64,000 nucleotides of DNA from Burkholderiales bacterium RIFCSPLOWO2_12_FULL_61_40 (GTDB taxonomy: Bacteria > Pseudomonadota > Gammaproteobacteria > Burkholderiales > Burkholderiaceae_C), in assembly GCA_001770935.1 (NCBI GenBank), contig MESI01000026.1, positions 103,696-167,695 on the forward strand, given 5' to 3'. The notes under the pieces were generated by a model. It had not been told where the DNA came from. It saw nothing but the letters and a program-made list of their open reading frames with translations, and did not search any database. Below are positions 45,485 to 55,588 of the stretch, in pieces (position 1 is the stretch's first letter; each line of letters begins with the position of its first letter). The position numbers were made by a program, and so were the translations under genes.

Positions 45485-47104
45485 ATGCGGCGATGGAACG
45501 GCTGGGGCGATGACGCCACCTCAATGGAGTTGAACGAGGGCGCGCGCGCCATGATGGCCGAGCGCCTGGGTCCGGGCCACCCAGGGCGGGATGCCACACG
45601 CAAACAGATCCTGAAAAAAATACCCGCCTCGCGCCTGGAAGGGGCGCATCCCCTCATCCAGACCGACGCCTCCACGCGTTTTGCCATGGCGCTGGGGGAG
45701 AGTTTTGCCGACTGGATTCGCAAGCGTTTTGGCGCGTTGCCGCCGGTGCCCGATGGCGTGGCCTTTGTTGAGTCCACCGAACAGGTGCGCGAACTGCTGG
45801 ATCTGGCCCATGCCAACAACTGGATGGTGATTCCCTTTGCCGGTGGCACCAGCGTGGCCGGGCATCTGGACTGTCCCATCAGTGAGCGGCCCATTCTGTC
45901 CCTCAACCTGAGCCGCATGAACCGCCTGTTGCGTCTGGACAAACGCAGCCAGCTGGCCACTTTTGGCGCGGGCACGGCGGGGCCCCAGGTGGAGGCGCTA
46001 TTGCGGGAGCACGGTTACACACTGGGGCATTTTCCGCAGTCGTTTGAATACTCCACGGTGGGTGGCTGGGTGGTCACGCGCTCCAGCGGCCAGCAGTCGC
46101 TGCGTTACGGGCGCATTGAGCAGCTGTTTGCCGGGGGCCGCATGGAAACCCCGGTGGGCACAATGGTGCTTCCCACCTTGCCTGCCGCCAGCGCAGGGCC
46201 GGACTTGCGCGAGCTGGTGATGGGCTCGGAGGGCCGCTTTGGCGTGCTGACCGAGGCCACGGTGCGAATCACCCCTGTCCCAGAGCATGAGAGCTTCCAT
46301 GCTGTTTTCTTGCCGGACTGGGACGCGGCGGAAGGGGCGGTGCGCACGCTGGTGCAGCGCAAGCTGCCGCTGTCGATGCTGCGCCTTTCCAACGCCATCG
46401 AGACCGAAACCAACCTCACCCTGGCAGGCCACGCCAAGCTGATTGGCTGGATGGAGCGCTACCTGGCCCTGCGCGGCTGCGGCAAGGGCAAGTGCATGCT
46501 GATGCTGGGCGTTACCGCAGACCAGAACACGGCCCGCAATGCCCTGCACGAAGCGCGCCGCGCCCTGGGCGAGCATGGCGCGGTGTACATCGGCACGGCC
46601 ATGGGTTCCAAATGGGTGGCCAACCGGTTCAAGGGCCCTTACCTGCGCAACACCTTGTGGGACGCGGGCTACAGCGCCGACACGATTGAAACCGCGGTGG
46701 ACTGGCCCCAGGTCAAGCCGCTGATGCTGGCCATGGAGCAGGCCTCGCGCGATGTGTTCGCCGAGTACGGCGAACGGGTGCATGCCTTCACCCACCTGTC
46801 GCACATGTACCCGCAGGGCAGCAGCATTTATTCGCAGTTTGTCTGGGCCACCGCGCCCGGTGGTTTTGCGCCCAATTTCGAGCGCTGGCAAAAGCTCAAG
46901 GCGGCGGTGGCCCAAGCCATTGCCGACCACGGCGGCACGGTCAGCCACCAGCATGGCGTGGGCCGCGACCACGCCACCCAGTTGCATGTGGAAAAAGGCC
47001 CGCTGGGCATGGCCACGCTGGCCGGACTGTGTAGCCACTTCGACCCCCAAAAGATCATGAACCCCGGCAAGCTGCTACAGGACGAAGGCCCATGGGCGCA
47101 GTGA
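45485..47104 (+). CDS. FAD-binding oxidoreductase, alkyl-DHAP synthase / YgcU-like
   Basis: 539-aa VAO/PCMH-family flavoprotein. The FAD domain is centred on MVIPFAGGTSVAGHLDCP, with TFGAGTAGPQVEALL and YSTVGGWVVTRSSGQQSLRYGRIEQL; the C-terminal domain has the SHQHGVGRDHATQLH segment and ends DPQKIMNPGKLL. It resembles alkyldihydroxyacetonephosphate synthase and E. coli YgcU, both D-lactate-dehydrogenase relatives. An AAGGAG site precedes the ATG at 45485. Overlaps the next gene (glpD) by 13 bp. Likely a 2-hydroxyacid or polyol-phosphate oxidase. Confidence 0.85.
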   Translation: MRRWNGWGDDATSMELNEGARAMMAERLGPGHPGRDATRKQILKKIPASRLEGAHPLIQTDASTRFAMALGESFADWIRKRFGALPPVPDGVAFVESTEQVRELLDLAHANNWMVIPFAGGTSVAGHLDCPISERPILSLNLSRMNRLLRLDKRSQLATFGAGTAGPQVEALLREHGYTLGHFPQSFEYSTVGGWVVTRSSGQQSLRYGRIEQLFAGGRMETPVGTMVLPTLPAASAGPDLRELVMGSEGRFGVLTEATVRITPVPEHESFHAVFLPDWDAAEGAVRTLVQRKLPLSMLRLSNAIETETNLTLAGHAKLIGWMERYLALRGCGKGKCMLMLGVTADQNTARNALHEARRALGEHGAVYIGTAMGSKWVANRFKGPYLRNTLWDAGYSADTIETAVDWPQVKPLMLAMEQASRDVFAEYGERVHAFTHLSHMYPQGSSIYSQFVWATAPGGFAPNFERWQKLKAAVAQAIADHGGTVSHQHGVGRDHATQLHVEKGPLGMATLAGLCSHFDPQKIMNPGKLLQDEGPWAQ

Positions 47105-48681
47105 ACCACGCCGCCAGCCAGCGCGCCGTATCACTGGCCCAGCTGCAAACCCAGGAATGGGACCTGGTGGTCATAGGCGGTGGCATCACCGGTGCGGGTG
47201 TGGCGCAGCAAGCCGCCCGCCGGGGCTGGAAGGTGCTGCTGGTGGAGCAACGTGACTTTGCCTGGGGCACCTCCAGCCGTTCGTCCAAGCTGGTGCATGG
47301 CGGCCTGCGCTACCTCAAAGAAGGTGACATCCAGACCACGCTGCACTCGGTGCGCGAACGCGAGCGCCTGATGCGGGAAGCCCCGGAGCTGGTGCAGCCG
47401 CTCAGTTTTATCTATGCCGACTGCCAGGGCCGCAAGCCCGGGCGCTGGCTGATGCAAACCGGGCTGGTGGTGTACGACCTGATGGCCGGTCAGCGCGGCC
47501 ACTTCTACGCCAATCTGGAGCGCACCCGCGCGCTGGCGCCGGGCCTGAACCCGCCCCAGCTGCGCGGCGCCCTGGTGTTTAACGACGCCAAAACCGACGA
47601 CGCCCGCCTGGTGCAGCGCGTGCTGATGGAGGCCCAAAAAGACGGCGCCACCACCCTGAACTATGTGGCGGCCCAGCGCCTGACCCTGCACGACGGCCAG
47701 GTGTGTGGCCTGGAGGTGCAGGACGCACTCAGCGGCCAGAGCTATGCCGTGCGGGCACGCGCGGTGGTCAACGCCACCGGTGCCTGGGCCGACCGCCTGC
47801 GCGCCGACCTGGGCGCCAAGCCCCTGCTGCGCCCCCTGCGCGGCAGCCATCTGCTGGTGCCACACGCCCGGCTGCCAGTGCAGCACAGCATCAGCATGGT
47901 GCATGTGCGCGATGGCCGCCCGGTGTTCCTCTACCCTTGGGAGGGCTGCACCCTCATCGGCACCACCGACCTGGACCACCAGGGCGATCTCAATGTGGAG
48001 GCCAGCATCACACCCATCGAGGTGGACTACCTGATCGAAGCCGTGAACGACCAGTTCCCGCAGGCACACATCGGCCGTGCCGATGTCATTTCCACCTACG
48101 CCGGTGTCCGCCCGGTGGTGGACGATGGCAAGGGCGAGGCCTCCAAGGCCACGCGCGACCATGTGGTCAAGGACGAGTCGGGCCTGATCACGCTGACCGG
48201 CGGCAAGCTCACCACCTTTCGCCTCATGGCACAGGACGCGCTGGCGCTGGCAGCCCCCCGTGTCGGCAAGCCCTTTGCGCGCGACCAGGCGGCAATGTTC
48301 ACCCCCAGCACGGGCCGAGCGGAGTGGGCTGGTTCGGTGCGCCACCGGCTGGCGGCGCGTTTTGGTTACCGCGCCGCCGAATTGGCAGCGCAGGCGCAGG
48401 CCAGCGATCTGCAAACCATTGCCGGCACGCAGACGCTGTGGATCGAGCTGGCCATTGCCGCCCGGCACGAGGCGGTGGTGCACCTGGACGACCTGCTGCT
48501 GCGCCGCACCCGGCTGGGGCTGCTGCTGCCACGCGGGGGGCTGGACCTGATCGCGCGGATACGGGAGCTATGCGAGCCATACCTGCAATGGGGCGACGAC
48601 GGTTGGAGTGCCGAGCTGCAACGCTACCGCGCCCTGGTGGCCGCGCACTACACCCTGCCTGGCGACGGCGCCCGTTTCTAA
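47092..48681 (+). CDS. glpD: Glycerol-3-phosphate dehydrogenase (GlpD family)
   Basis: 529-aa FAD-dependent dehydrogenase with the canonical N-terminus DLVVIGGGITGAGVAQQAARRGWKVLLVEQRDFAWGTSSRSSKLVHGGLRYL, the middle GTTDLDHQGDLN substrate loop, SGLITLTGGKLTTFR, and the C-terminal DAO_C helical cap. It would oxidise sn-glycerol-3-phosphate or a similar polyol phosphate to the ketone and pass electrons to quinone. Coupled by overlap to the upstream FAD oxidase and followed 25 bp later by the kinase. Confidence 0.9.
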   Translation: MGAVNHAASQRAVSLAQLQTQEWDLVVIGGGITGAGVAQQAARRGWKVLLVEQRDFAWGTSSRSSKLVHGGLRYLKEGDIQTTLHSVRERERLMREAPELVQPLSFIYADCQGRKPGRWLMQTGLVVYDLMAGQRGHFYANLERTRALAPGLNPPQLRGALVFNDAKTDDARLVQRVLMEAQKDGATTLNYVAAQRLTLHDGQVCGLEVQDALSGQSYAVRARAVVNATGAWADRLRADLGAKPLLRPLRGSHLLVPHARLPVQHSISMVHVRDGRPVFLYPWEGCTLIGTTDLDHQGDLNVEASITPIEVDYLIEAVNDQFPQAHIGRADVISTYAGVRPVVDDGKGEASKATRDHVVKDESGLITLTGGKLTTFRLMAQDALALAAPRVGKPFARDQAAMFTPSTGRAEWAGSVRHRLAARFGYRAAELAAQAQASDLQTIAGTQTLWIELAIAARHEAVVHLDDLLLRRTRLGLLLPRGGLDLIARIRELCEPYLQWGDDGWSAELQRYRALVAAHYTLPGDGARF

Positions 48682-48706
48682 GAAAACCCATGGAGATATG
48701 CTGACC

Positions 48707-50269
48707 ATGCCTAAGACCTACATCCTGGCCATTGACAATGGCACCCAAAGCGTGCGTGCCCTGCTGTTTGATGTGCATGGCAATCTGGTGGACAAGTCGC
48801 AGGTGGCCATTGATACCTACCAGTCCCCCCAGCCGGGCTGGGTGGAGAACGAGCCCGAGGCCTTCTGGCAGGCCCTGTGCCAGGCCTGCCAGCACCTCTG
48901 GGCCAACACCAATGTGCCCAAAAGTTCGATTGCGGGCGTGGTCATCACCACCCAGCGTGGCACCACCATTGCGCTGGACAAAGCCGGAAAACCCCTGCGC
49001 CCGGCCATGATCTGGCTGGACCAGCGCCGCGCGGACGCCCCCCCCAAGCTCAGGTGGTGGTGGGAGGCGGCCTTCAAGCTCATTGGCATGCGCGACACGG
49101 TGCGGCATTTTCAAAAAGAGGCCGAGGCCAACTGGATCGCCCAGCACCAGCCGGAAATTTGGGCCAAAACTGACAAATACCTGCTGCTCTCGGGCTACCT
49201 CAACTACCGCTTCACCGGGCGCTTTGTCGATTCGGTGGCCAGCCAGGTGGGCTACGTGCCGTTTGACTACAAAAAGGGCTGTTGGGCGGCGGCGTCGGAC
49301 TGGAAATGGCAGTCCATGCCCATCACCCCCAGCATGCTGCCCGAACTGGTGCCCGCAGGCACCATCATCGGCAAGGTGGGTGCCCAAGTGGCGCTGGAAA
49401 CGGGCATTCCCGAAGGCCTGCCGGTGATTGCCGGGGCTGCCGACAAGGCCTGCGAAGTCATTGGCGCGGGTTGCCTCACCCCCGAGATCGCCTGCCTGTC
49501 TTACGGCACCACGGCCACGGTCAACACCACCACGCCGCGTTACCTGGAGGCCACGCCTTTCATCCCCCCGTACCAGGCGGCGGTGCCCCGGCACTACAAC
49601 ACCGAAATCCAGATCACACGGGGCTTCTGGATGGTGAGCTGGTTCAAGGAACAGTTTGGCCTGCACGAGCAGCAAATGGCCAAGGAGCGCGGCGTGGCGC
49701 CCGAGACCTTGTTCGATGAACTGGTGAACGCCGTGCCGCCGGGCGCGCAGGGTCTGATGCTGCAGCCCTTCTGGAACCCTGGCATCAAGGTGCCCGGCCC
49801 CGAGGCCAAGGGCGCCATCATCGGTTTTGGCGACGTACACCAGCGCGCCCACCTGTACCGCGCCATTCTGGAGGGCCTGGCCTACGCCCTGCGCGAGGCC
49901 AAGGAGCGCATCGAAAAGCGCGGCGGCACCCGCATCACCAAGGTGCGGGTCTCAGGTGGCGGCTCGCAAAGCGATGCCGCCATGCAGATCACCGCCAATA
50001 TCTTCAACCTGCCCTGCGAGCGCCCGCACCTGTATGAGACCAGCGGGCTGGGGGCTGCGGTGCTGGCGGCGGTGAGCCTGCAGCTGCACCCGGACTTTGC
50101 CACCGCCATCCGGGAAATGACCCGCATCGGCCAGGTGTTCCAGCCCGAGCCCGCGCACGTCCACACCTACGAGCAGTTGTACCGCCGGGTCTACTGCCGC
50201 ATGTACCAGCGTTTGCAGCCGCTGTACCTGGCCATTCAGGAGATCACCGGCTACCCGCAAAAGAGTTGA
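48707..50269 (+). CDS. FGGY-family carbohydrate kinase
   Basis: 520-aa kinase with the FGGY actin-like fold: phosphate-1 motif LAIDNGTQSVRALLFD, WVENEPEAFW, ITTQRGTTIALDK, PAMIWLDQRRAD, and the C-terminal RVSGGGSQSDAAMQITANIFNLP. It resembles glycerol kinase only distantly (longer, different middle), so the substrate could be glycerol or another polyol; E. coli YgcE is a similar case. ATG 48707 is chosen over one at 48698, which lies too close to the GGAG site. Confidence 0.85.
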   Translation: MPKTYILAIDNGTQSVRALLFDVHGNLVDKSQVAIDTYQSPQPGWVENEPEAFWQALCQACQHLWANTNVPKSSIAGVVITTQRGTTIALDKAGKPLRPAMIWLDQRRADAPPKLRWWWEAAFKLIGMRDTVRHFQKEAEANWIAQHQPEIWAKTDKYLLLSGYLNYRFTGRFVDSVASQVGYVPFDYKKGCWAAASDWKWQSMPITPSMLPELVPAGTIIGKVGAQVALETGIPEGLPVIAGAADKACEVIGAGCLTPEIACLSYGTTATVNTTTPRYLEATPFIPPYQAAVPRHYNTEIQITRGFWMVSWFKEQFGLHEQQMAKERGVAPETLFDELVNAVPPGAQGLMLQPFWNPGIKVPGPEAKGAIIGFGDVHQRAHLYRAILEGLAYALREAKERIEKRGGTRITKVRVSGGGSQSDAAMQITANIFNLPCERPHLYETSGLGAAVLAAVSLQLHPDFATAIREMTRIGQVFQPEPAHVHTYEQLYRRVYCRMYQRLQPLYLAIQEITGYPQKS

Positions 50270-50415
50270 CGCAGGGTGGGGGCGTTATACAAGCATTCGC
50301 GTCATGACCTGGTGGATACGGCGGCGCTGTTGGTATTGGCAGCCCGTCAGCACGAATTTGAATAAGTTGCTAGAGTTCCGCGCTGTAGCACTTGCTATTC
50401 AAAAAGAGACATTCC

Positions 50416-51963
50416 ATGCGAACGAATCTGCCGGTCACCCAGCGCGAATACCAGTTCCCAAGTGGTGAGACCCTTCTGTCCACCACCGACCCCTCCAGCC
50501 ATATTTCCTACGCCAATTCGGCATTCATTCGTGCCAGTGGTTATTCCCCGGAAGAGTTGGTGGGGCAGCCGCACAACCTGGTGCGCCACCCGGACATGCC
50601 GGTCGAGGCCTTTGCCGATATGTGGCATAGCTTGAAAGAGGGCCAGTCCTGGCGGGCGTTGGTCAAGAACCGCCGCAAGGACGGCGACCACTACTGGGTG
50701 TGTGCCAATGCCGCACCCATGCGCCGCAACGGGCAGGTCACGGGGTACCTGTCGGTGCGCACCAGGCCGGACCGTGCCGAAGTCGAGGCGGCGGAAAAGC
50801 TGTATGCCCGTTTCAAGGACGGCAGCGCATCAGGCATTGGCTTTCACCGGGGTCTGATTGTGCGCACCGGTCTGATGCGCTGGACCAGCGCTTTGCAGTT
50901 GTTGCCGGCAGCCTGGCGTGTACGCTTGCCCCTGTTGGCCTTGGGTATGGTCATGGCAACAATTTTGGCCTTGCTGAATCTGGATGGCGGGTCCCTGGCC
51001 CTGCTGGGGGCTACGGTGGCAGGAGCGCTGCTGCTGACCGGCTGGTTCATTGAGGCGCAGGTTACCGCTCCCTTGGGCAGAATTCTTGAGGTGGCGCAGC
51101 AGGTGGCCAGTGGGGAGACTGCGGCCGATTTGAACCTCAACCGCAGTGACGAGATCGGTCTGATCGCCCGAGCCATCAACCAGGCCGGACTGAACCTGCA
51201 CTCCCTGGTCGCCGACGTGTATGAGCAGGCCTCGGGTGTTGAGGTGGCCAGCGCGGAAATCTCCAAAGCATCGCATGACTTGTCGAGCCGGACCGAGCAG
51301 GCAGCGTCCAATCTGGAGCAGACTGCCGCAGCGATGGAGCAGCAGACGGCCTCGGTTCGCCAGAATTCAGACACCGCGGAGCAAGCCAGCAAAGTGGCCA
51401 GTATGGCGGTGCAAGTGGCCAACCAGGGGGGTGAGTCCGTGGCCAATGTGGTGTCCACCATGGCGCTGATTTCGGCTTCCAGCCGCAAAATAGCCGACAT
51501 CATCAGCGTGATTGACGGGATTGCCTTTCAGACCAATATTCTTGCGCTCAATGCCGCCGTGGAGGCCGCCCGTGCCGGAGAGCAGGGACGGGGGTTTGCC
51601 GTGGTGGCCAGTGAAGTCCGCAGCCTGGCCGGACGTTCAGCGGCGGCGGCCAAGGAAATCAAGGGCCTGATTGAGGATTCTGTAGCCAACGTCGAGAGCG
51701 GTTCCCGGTTGGTGAGCGATGCGGGGCAGACCATGGCGCAAGTGGTGGAGCAGGTGCGCAAAGTGAATGACCTGATTGCCGAAATCACCACCGCCTCCAG
51801 GGAGCAAACCCAGGGTATATCGCAGGTTGGCCATGCGGTGGCGCAACTCGATGAAATGACACAGCAAAACGCCGCCATGGTGGAAGAAAGCAGTGCTTCT
51901 GCAATGAGCATGGGAGACCGGGCTCAGCGGCTGGTGGCCGCGGTCAAAGTGTTCACCATTTAG
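50416..51963 (+). CDS. PAS-containing methyl-accepting chemotaxis protein (Aer-like)
   Basis: 515-aa receptor. N-terminal PAS domain (~25-120, [33 protein letters not shown]), two adjacent membrane helices (~175-220) with almost no periplasmic loop, a HAMP domain, then the signalling bundle with the conserved tip [40 protein letters not shown]. This is the Aer aerotaxis architecture, with FAD or heme sensing in the PAS presumed. It ends VKVFTI, without a CheR-tethering pentapeptide. Confidence 0.93.
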   Translation: MRTNLPVTQREYQFPSGETLLSTTDPSSHISYANSAFIRASGYSPEELVGQPHNLVRHPDMPVEAFADMWHSLKEGQSWRALVKNRRKDGDHYWVCANAAPMRRNGQVTGYLSVRTRPDRAEVEAAEKLYARFKDGSASGIGFHRGLIVRTGLMRWTSALQLLPAAWRVRLPLLALGMVMATILALLNLDGGSLALLGATVAGALLLTGWFIEAQVTAPLGRILEVAQQVASGETAADLNLNRSDEIGLIARAINQAGLNLHSLVADVYEQASGVEVASAEISKASHDLSSRTEQAASNLEQTAAAMEQQTASVRQNSDTAEQASKVASMAVQVANQGGESVANVVSTMALISASSRKIADIISVIDGIAFQTNILALNAAVEAARAGEQGRGFAVVASEVRSLAGRSAAAAKEIKGLIEDSVANVESGSRLVSDAGQTMAQVVEQVRKVNDLIAEITTASREQTQGISQVGHAVAQLDEMTQQNAAMVEESSASAMSMGDRAQRLVAAVKVFTI

Positions 51964-52003
51964 GGTATTTTGGGGCATTTAGGGTGCGAATACGAATGTA
52001 AAC

Positions 52004-54925
52004 ATGAGCACATCGCCGTCCTTCCACCGCCACCGCTTTCTTGTGGAGTGGCTGTTCGTCCTGGGCACCTTGCTCATGGTGGGGGGCTTCATTGCTTATT
52101 CGCAGTACCAGGGCTATGCGGCGATCAGCAGCACCGAGCGGGAAAGGCTGACGCAGCTGGTGGCGGCCAGCAAGGCCCTTGAAAGGGTCCGCGACGACCT
52201 GCCCCATTGGCGTTCGGAAGTGGATGGCCGCATGCGGCTTGGTCGGCAGTTGCAAATTCTCAGCGAAACGCTCCCCGGGGTGGGAACCATGCTGGTTGCC
52301 AAGGCGAACGGCACCGTCACTGCATCAGATCGTGACAATTTGATCGGCACCAGTGTCCTGCAGCAGAAATGGTTTCAGTTGGCTGCCCAAAGCAACGATG
52401 CACACAGGGTCTATCTCATTGCGCCCATCCCTTCTCCCGCCAACACTTACGCCATGGCGATGGCGCGCACGGTTTCCGGGCCAAAGGGGGAATTTGCTGG
52501 AGTCGTTTACGCGTCTTTTGATCCGGATTTCGCCAAGACCTTGCTGGATTCGGTTTTGCACACCCCAGATGCATGGGCTGCCATTATTCATGGTGAGGGT
52601 CGTGGGCCCGATGGGCAAACTTACCGCTCCAGCAAAGAGCGGATGCTTGCATTTCAAACCATTCAGCCTGCCAACATGGTCATGGACAAGCCGCTCGTGG
52701 TGGCAGTTTCCCGGGACTTGCAGACCATCTTTGCGCCGTGGCATGCCGCGTACCGTGTTCCTATTGCGATGTTTGCTTTGTTGGCGCTGCTAACCTGCCT
52801 GGGTCTTTATTTTTGCCAACGCCGTCGCCGTATTGCCGATCGCCTTGCCGACCGCCACCATCAGGAACTGCTATCCAGCGAAGCGCGGCAACGCGCCATT
52901 TTTGATGCCAGTCCAGATGCCCAGTTGATCAGCGATGGTCAGGGAAACATTGTCCAAACCAATCTGCAAGTCGAACGCCTGTTGGGGTATTGCGCTGATG
53001 AACTGATAGGTCGTCCGATTGAGATCTTGGTTCCAGAGCGCATGCGTGGGAACCACCCGGCGCTGCGCGCAGGGTTTGCCGCGTCTGCGGTGACCCGGCG
53101 GATGGGGCAGGGATTGGTGTTACAGGCTCTGCGAAAGGATGGCCGTGAATGTGAGGTGGAAATCAGCCTGAGCCGGATCGCAACAGCGCAGGGCCCCTTG
53201 TTCGTCAGCGCTTTGCGTGACATGACCGAACGCAAGCAAGCCGAGCGGGATCTTCGTATCGCCGCTGCCGCCTTCGAGTCGCAAGAAGCCATGCTGATTA
53301 CGGATGCCAACAGTGTGATTTTGCGGGTCAATCAAGCGTTCACAGAGATCACCGGGTACACGTCGGAGGAAGCGGTTGGCCATACGCCTGCCCTGCTCAA
53401 ATCGGACCGGCACAACATCAGTTTTTACCAGGCCATGTGGGCGACCATTCACCGCACAGGCTGGTGGCAGGGCGAAATTTGGGACCGGCGCAAGAATGGT
53501 GAGGTGTATCCCAAATGGCTCACGATCTCGGCGGTCAAGGACCGGGATGGCAAGGTGACCCACTACATTGGCACGCACCAGGACATTACCGATCGCAAAG
53601 TCACGCAGAACAAGATCGAAGAATTGGCTTTCTTTGATTTTTTGACCCATTTGCCCAATCGAACGCTGTTGATGGATCGCTTGAAACAGGCGATGACACT
53701 GGGCCAGCGGAGTGTGACTTTTGGTGCCCTGCTGTTTATTGATCTGGACCATTTCAAGATGCTCAATGACACGCTGGGCCATGACAAGGGGGACCAGCTG
53801 CTGCAACAGGTGGCGCAACGCCTCCTGGCTTGTGTACGGGAGGGTGACACGGTCGCGCGTTTGGGCGGCGACGAGTTTGTGGTGGTGCTTGGGAGCTTGA
53901 GTGAGGATATCGAAGATGCAGCATCCCAAACCGAAACCGTAGGCAAAAAAATCCTGGATGCGCTGCAGCAGAAATATCTGCTGGCGGACATCGAACACCG
54001 GAGCACGGCGAGCATTGGAGCCACCTTGTTCCGCGGGCAGGAGACGTCGATTGATGATCTGCTGAAGCAGGCCGACCTTGCCATGTACAAGGCCAAGGAC
54101 AAGGGGCGCAATGCCTTGCGTTTTTTTGATCCGGCCATGCAGATCGCGGTGATGGAGCAGGTGGCTCTGGAGGACGATTTGCGCGGGGCGGTGGATGCCG
54201 GGCAGTTCATGCTGCACTACCAGGCCCAAGTCGCAGGTATGGGGTATGTGACAGGTGCTGAGGTGTTGGTGCGCTGGCTGCATCCAAGGCGCGGCATGGT
54301 GTCACCGGCAGACTTTATTCCCCTGGCCGAAGAAACCGGTTTGATTTTGCCTCTGGGATTGTGGGTTTTGGAGACTGCTTGCACCCGCCTGGCCCAGTGG
54401 GCTGTGCGGCCCGAGATGGCCCATTTGACGGTGGCGGTCAATGTCAGCGCCCACCAGTTCCGGCAGGCTGATTTTGTGGAGCAGGTGCTCACCGTACTTA
54501 AAAACACCGGAGCCAATCCACTGCGGTTGAAACTGGAGTTGACCGAGAGCCTGTTGGTTGAAAGCGTAGGCGAAGTCATTGACAAGATGAACGCGCTCAA
54601 AGCCCGGGGCGTGGGGTTTTCGCTGGATGACTTCGGTACGGGGTATTCGTCACTGGCCTACCTGAAACGTTTGCCGCTGGACCAGTTGAAAATCGACCAG
54701 TCGTTTGTGCATGACGTGTTGGTAGATCCGAACGATGCAGCGATTGCCAAAACCATTGTCACTTTGGCAGAAAGCCTGGGCCTGGGGGTGATCGCCGAAG
54801 GTGTTGAAACCCAAAACCAGCGCGATTTCCTGGCCCGGTCAGGCTGCCATGCCTACCAGGGGTATTTTTTCAGCCGACCATTGCCAGTGGAAGACTTCGA
54901 AATATTTGCCTTGCGGGAGCCGTAG
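52004..54925 (+). CDS. Membrane sensor PAS-GGDEF-EAL protein
   Basis: 973-aa inner-membrane protein. One helix at ~13-35, a dCACHE-like periplasmic domain to ~255, a second helix at ~258-280, two PAS domains (~300-420 and ~430-545), GGDEF ([13 protein letters not shown] with an REGD inhibitory site) and EAL. The EAL signature reads EVLVRW rather than [23 protein letters not shown] and KIDQSFV are intact. Both activities remain plausible. Lies ~40 bp after the PAS chemoreceptor in the same orientation. Confidence 0.93.
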   Translation: MSTSPSFHRHRFLVEWLFVLGTLLMVGGFIAYSQYQGYAAISSTERERLTQLVAASKALERVRDDLPHWRSEVDGRMRLGRQLQILSETLPGVGTMLVAKANGTVTASDRDNLIGTSVLQQKWFQLAAQSNDAHRVYLIAPIPSPANTYAMAMARTVSGPKGEFAGVVYASFDPDFAKTLLDSVLHTPDAWAAIIHGEGRGPDGQTYRSSKERMLAFQTIQPANMVMDKPLVVAVSRDLQTIFAPWHAAYRVPIAMFALLALLTCLGLYFCQRRRRIADRLADRHHQELLSSEARQRAIFDASPDAQLISDGQGNIVQTNLQVERLLGYCADELIGRPIEILVPERMRGNHPALRAGFAASAVTRRMGQGLVLQALRKDGRECEVEISLSRIATAQGPLFVSALRDMTERKQAERDLRIAAAAFESQEAMLITDANSVILRVNQAFTEITGYTSEEAVGHTPALLKSDRHNISFYQAMWATIHRTGWWQGEIWDRRKNGEVYPKWLTISAVKDRDGKVTHYIGTHQDITDRKVTQNKIEELAFFDFLTHLPNRTLLMDRLKQAMTLGQRSVTFGALLFIDLDHFKMLNDTLGHDKGDQLLQQVAQRLLACVREGDTVARLGGDEFVVVLGSLSEDIEDAASQTETVGKKILDALQQKYLLADIEHRSTASIGATLFRGQETSIDDLLKQADLAMYKAKDKGRNALRFFDPAMQIAVMEQVALEDDLRGAVDAGQFMLHYQAQVAGMGYVTGAEVLVRWLHPRRGMVSPADFIPLAEETGLILPLGLWVLETACTRLAQWAVRPEMAHLTVAVNVSAHQFRQADFVEQVLTVLKNTGANPLRLKLELTESLLVESVGEVIDKMNALKARGVGFSLDDFGTGYSSLAYLKRLPLDQLKIDQSFVHDVLVDPNDAAIAKTIVTLAESLGLGVIAEGVETQNQRDFLARSGCHAYQGYFFSRPLPVEDFEIFALREP

Positions 54926-54929
54926 GCCC

Positions 54930-55484
54930 CTATCCTGCCATCAGCTTGTGCACCAGATCCGCCGTGGTGGAGGCCTTGTATTTGCGCATCAGCCGTGCGC
55001 GGTAAATCTCCACCGTGCGGTGGCTGATGGCCAGCACTTTGCCGATTTGTTTGGAGGTCAGGCCCTGCATCAGGTGTGCGGCGACTTCCCGCTCACGGGC
55101 GGTCAGCTCGGCCTTTACCGGGCGGCGGGCGCTGAGGTCTTCAAAACACCAGATGCCCGCCTCGTGGGGCGCATCGCGGTTGAGTGCGCGGCCGGTCACA
55201 TGGCACCAGAAGGTCTCCCCCTTGAAGCGGCCCTCCACGCGTTTCATGATGCGGTCGTCGGCATAGGTGCCGCTGCGGTTCAATATGGGCGCAATGCGCG
55301 CGCCCGTGCGTTCGTACTCGTCGGCGCTGGGGTAGAGCACCTGAAACGACTGGCCTATGAGCCGCTCGCGGCTGGTGCCAAACATGTCGCACAGGTGCTG
55401 GTTGCAGTCCATGATGCTGCGGTTGCTGGAAAGCGCCAAACCCACGGGGGCCAGTTCAAACGCCAGGCGGTAATCGGTGTCCAT
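54930..55484 (-). CDS. PAS-LuxR transcriptional regulator
   Basis: 184-aa regulator. Residues ~5-110 form a PAS domain (LAFELAPVGLALSSNRSIMDCNQHLCDMFG), and residues ~125-184 a LuxR-type helix-turn-helix (LTAREREVAAHLMQGLTSKQIGKVLAISHRTVEIYRARLMRKY). No receiver domain. Divergent from the CoA-transferase genes 105 bp away, so it is probably their local regulator. Convergent with the GGDEF/EAL gene with a 4-bp gap. Confidence 0.9.
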   Translation of the reverse strand: MDTDYRLAFELAPVGLALSSNRSIMDCNQHLCDMFGTSRERLIGQSFQVLYPSADEYERTGARIAPILNRSGTYADDRIMKRVEGRFKGETFWCHVTGRALNRDAPHEAGIWCFEDLSARRPVKAELTAREREVAAHLMQGLTSKQIGKVLAISHRTVEIYRARLMRKYKASTTADLVHKLMAG

Positions 55485-55529
55485 GGGGGGCGCTCGCGGT
55501 GGGGGGCTAGGGTTGGGCTTTACGGAGAA

Positions 55530-55557
55530 CTACGTATGGCATTAAGTAGTATCGTAG
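55530..55557. promoter_or_regulatory. Possible operator between PAS-LuxR gene and scoA
   Basis: Imperfect inverted repeat CTACGTA ... TATCGTAG across 28 bp in the divergent promoter region. TACGTA-like half-sites suit a FixJ/LuxR-type regulator. Tentative. Confidence 0.4.
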
Positions 55558-55588
55558 CGCCATTGTTTCTTTAATGGAGAAAAGCACT

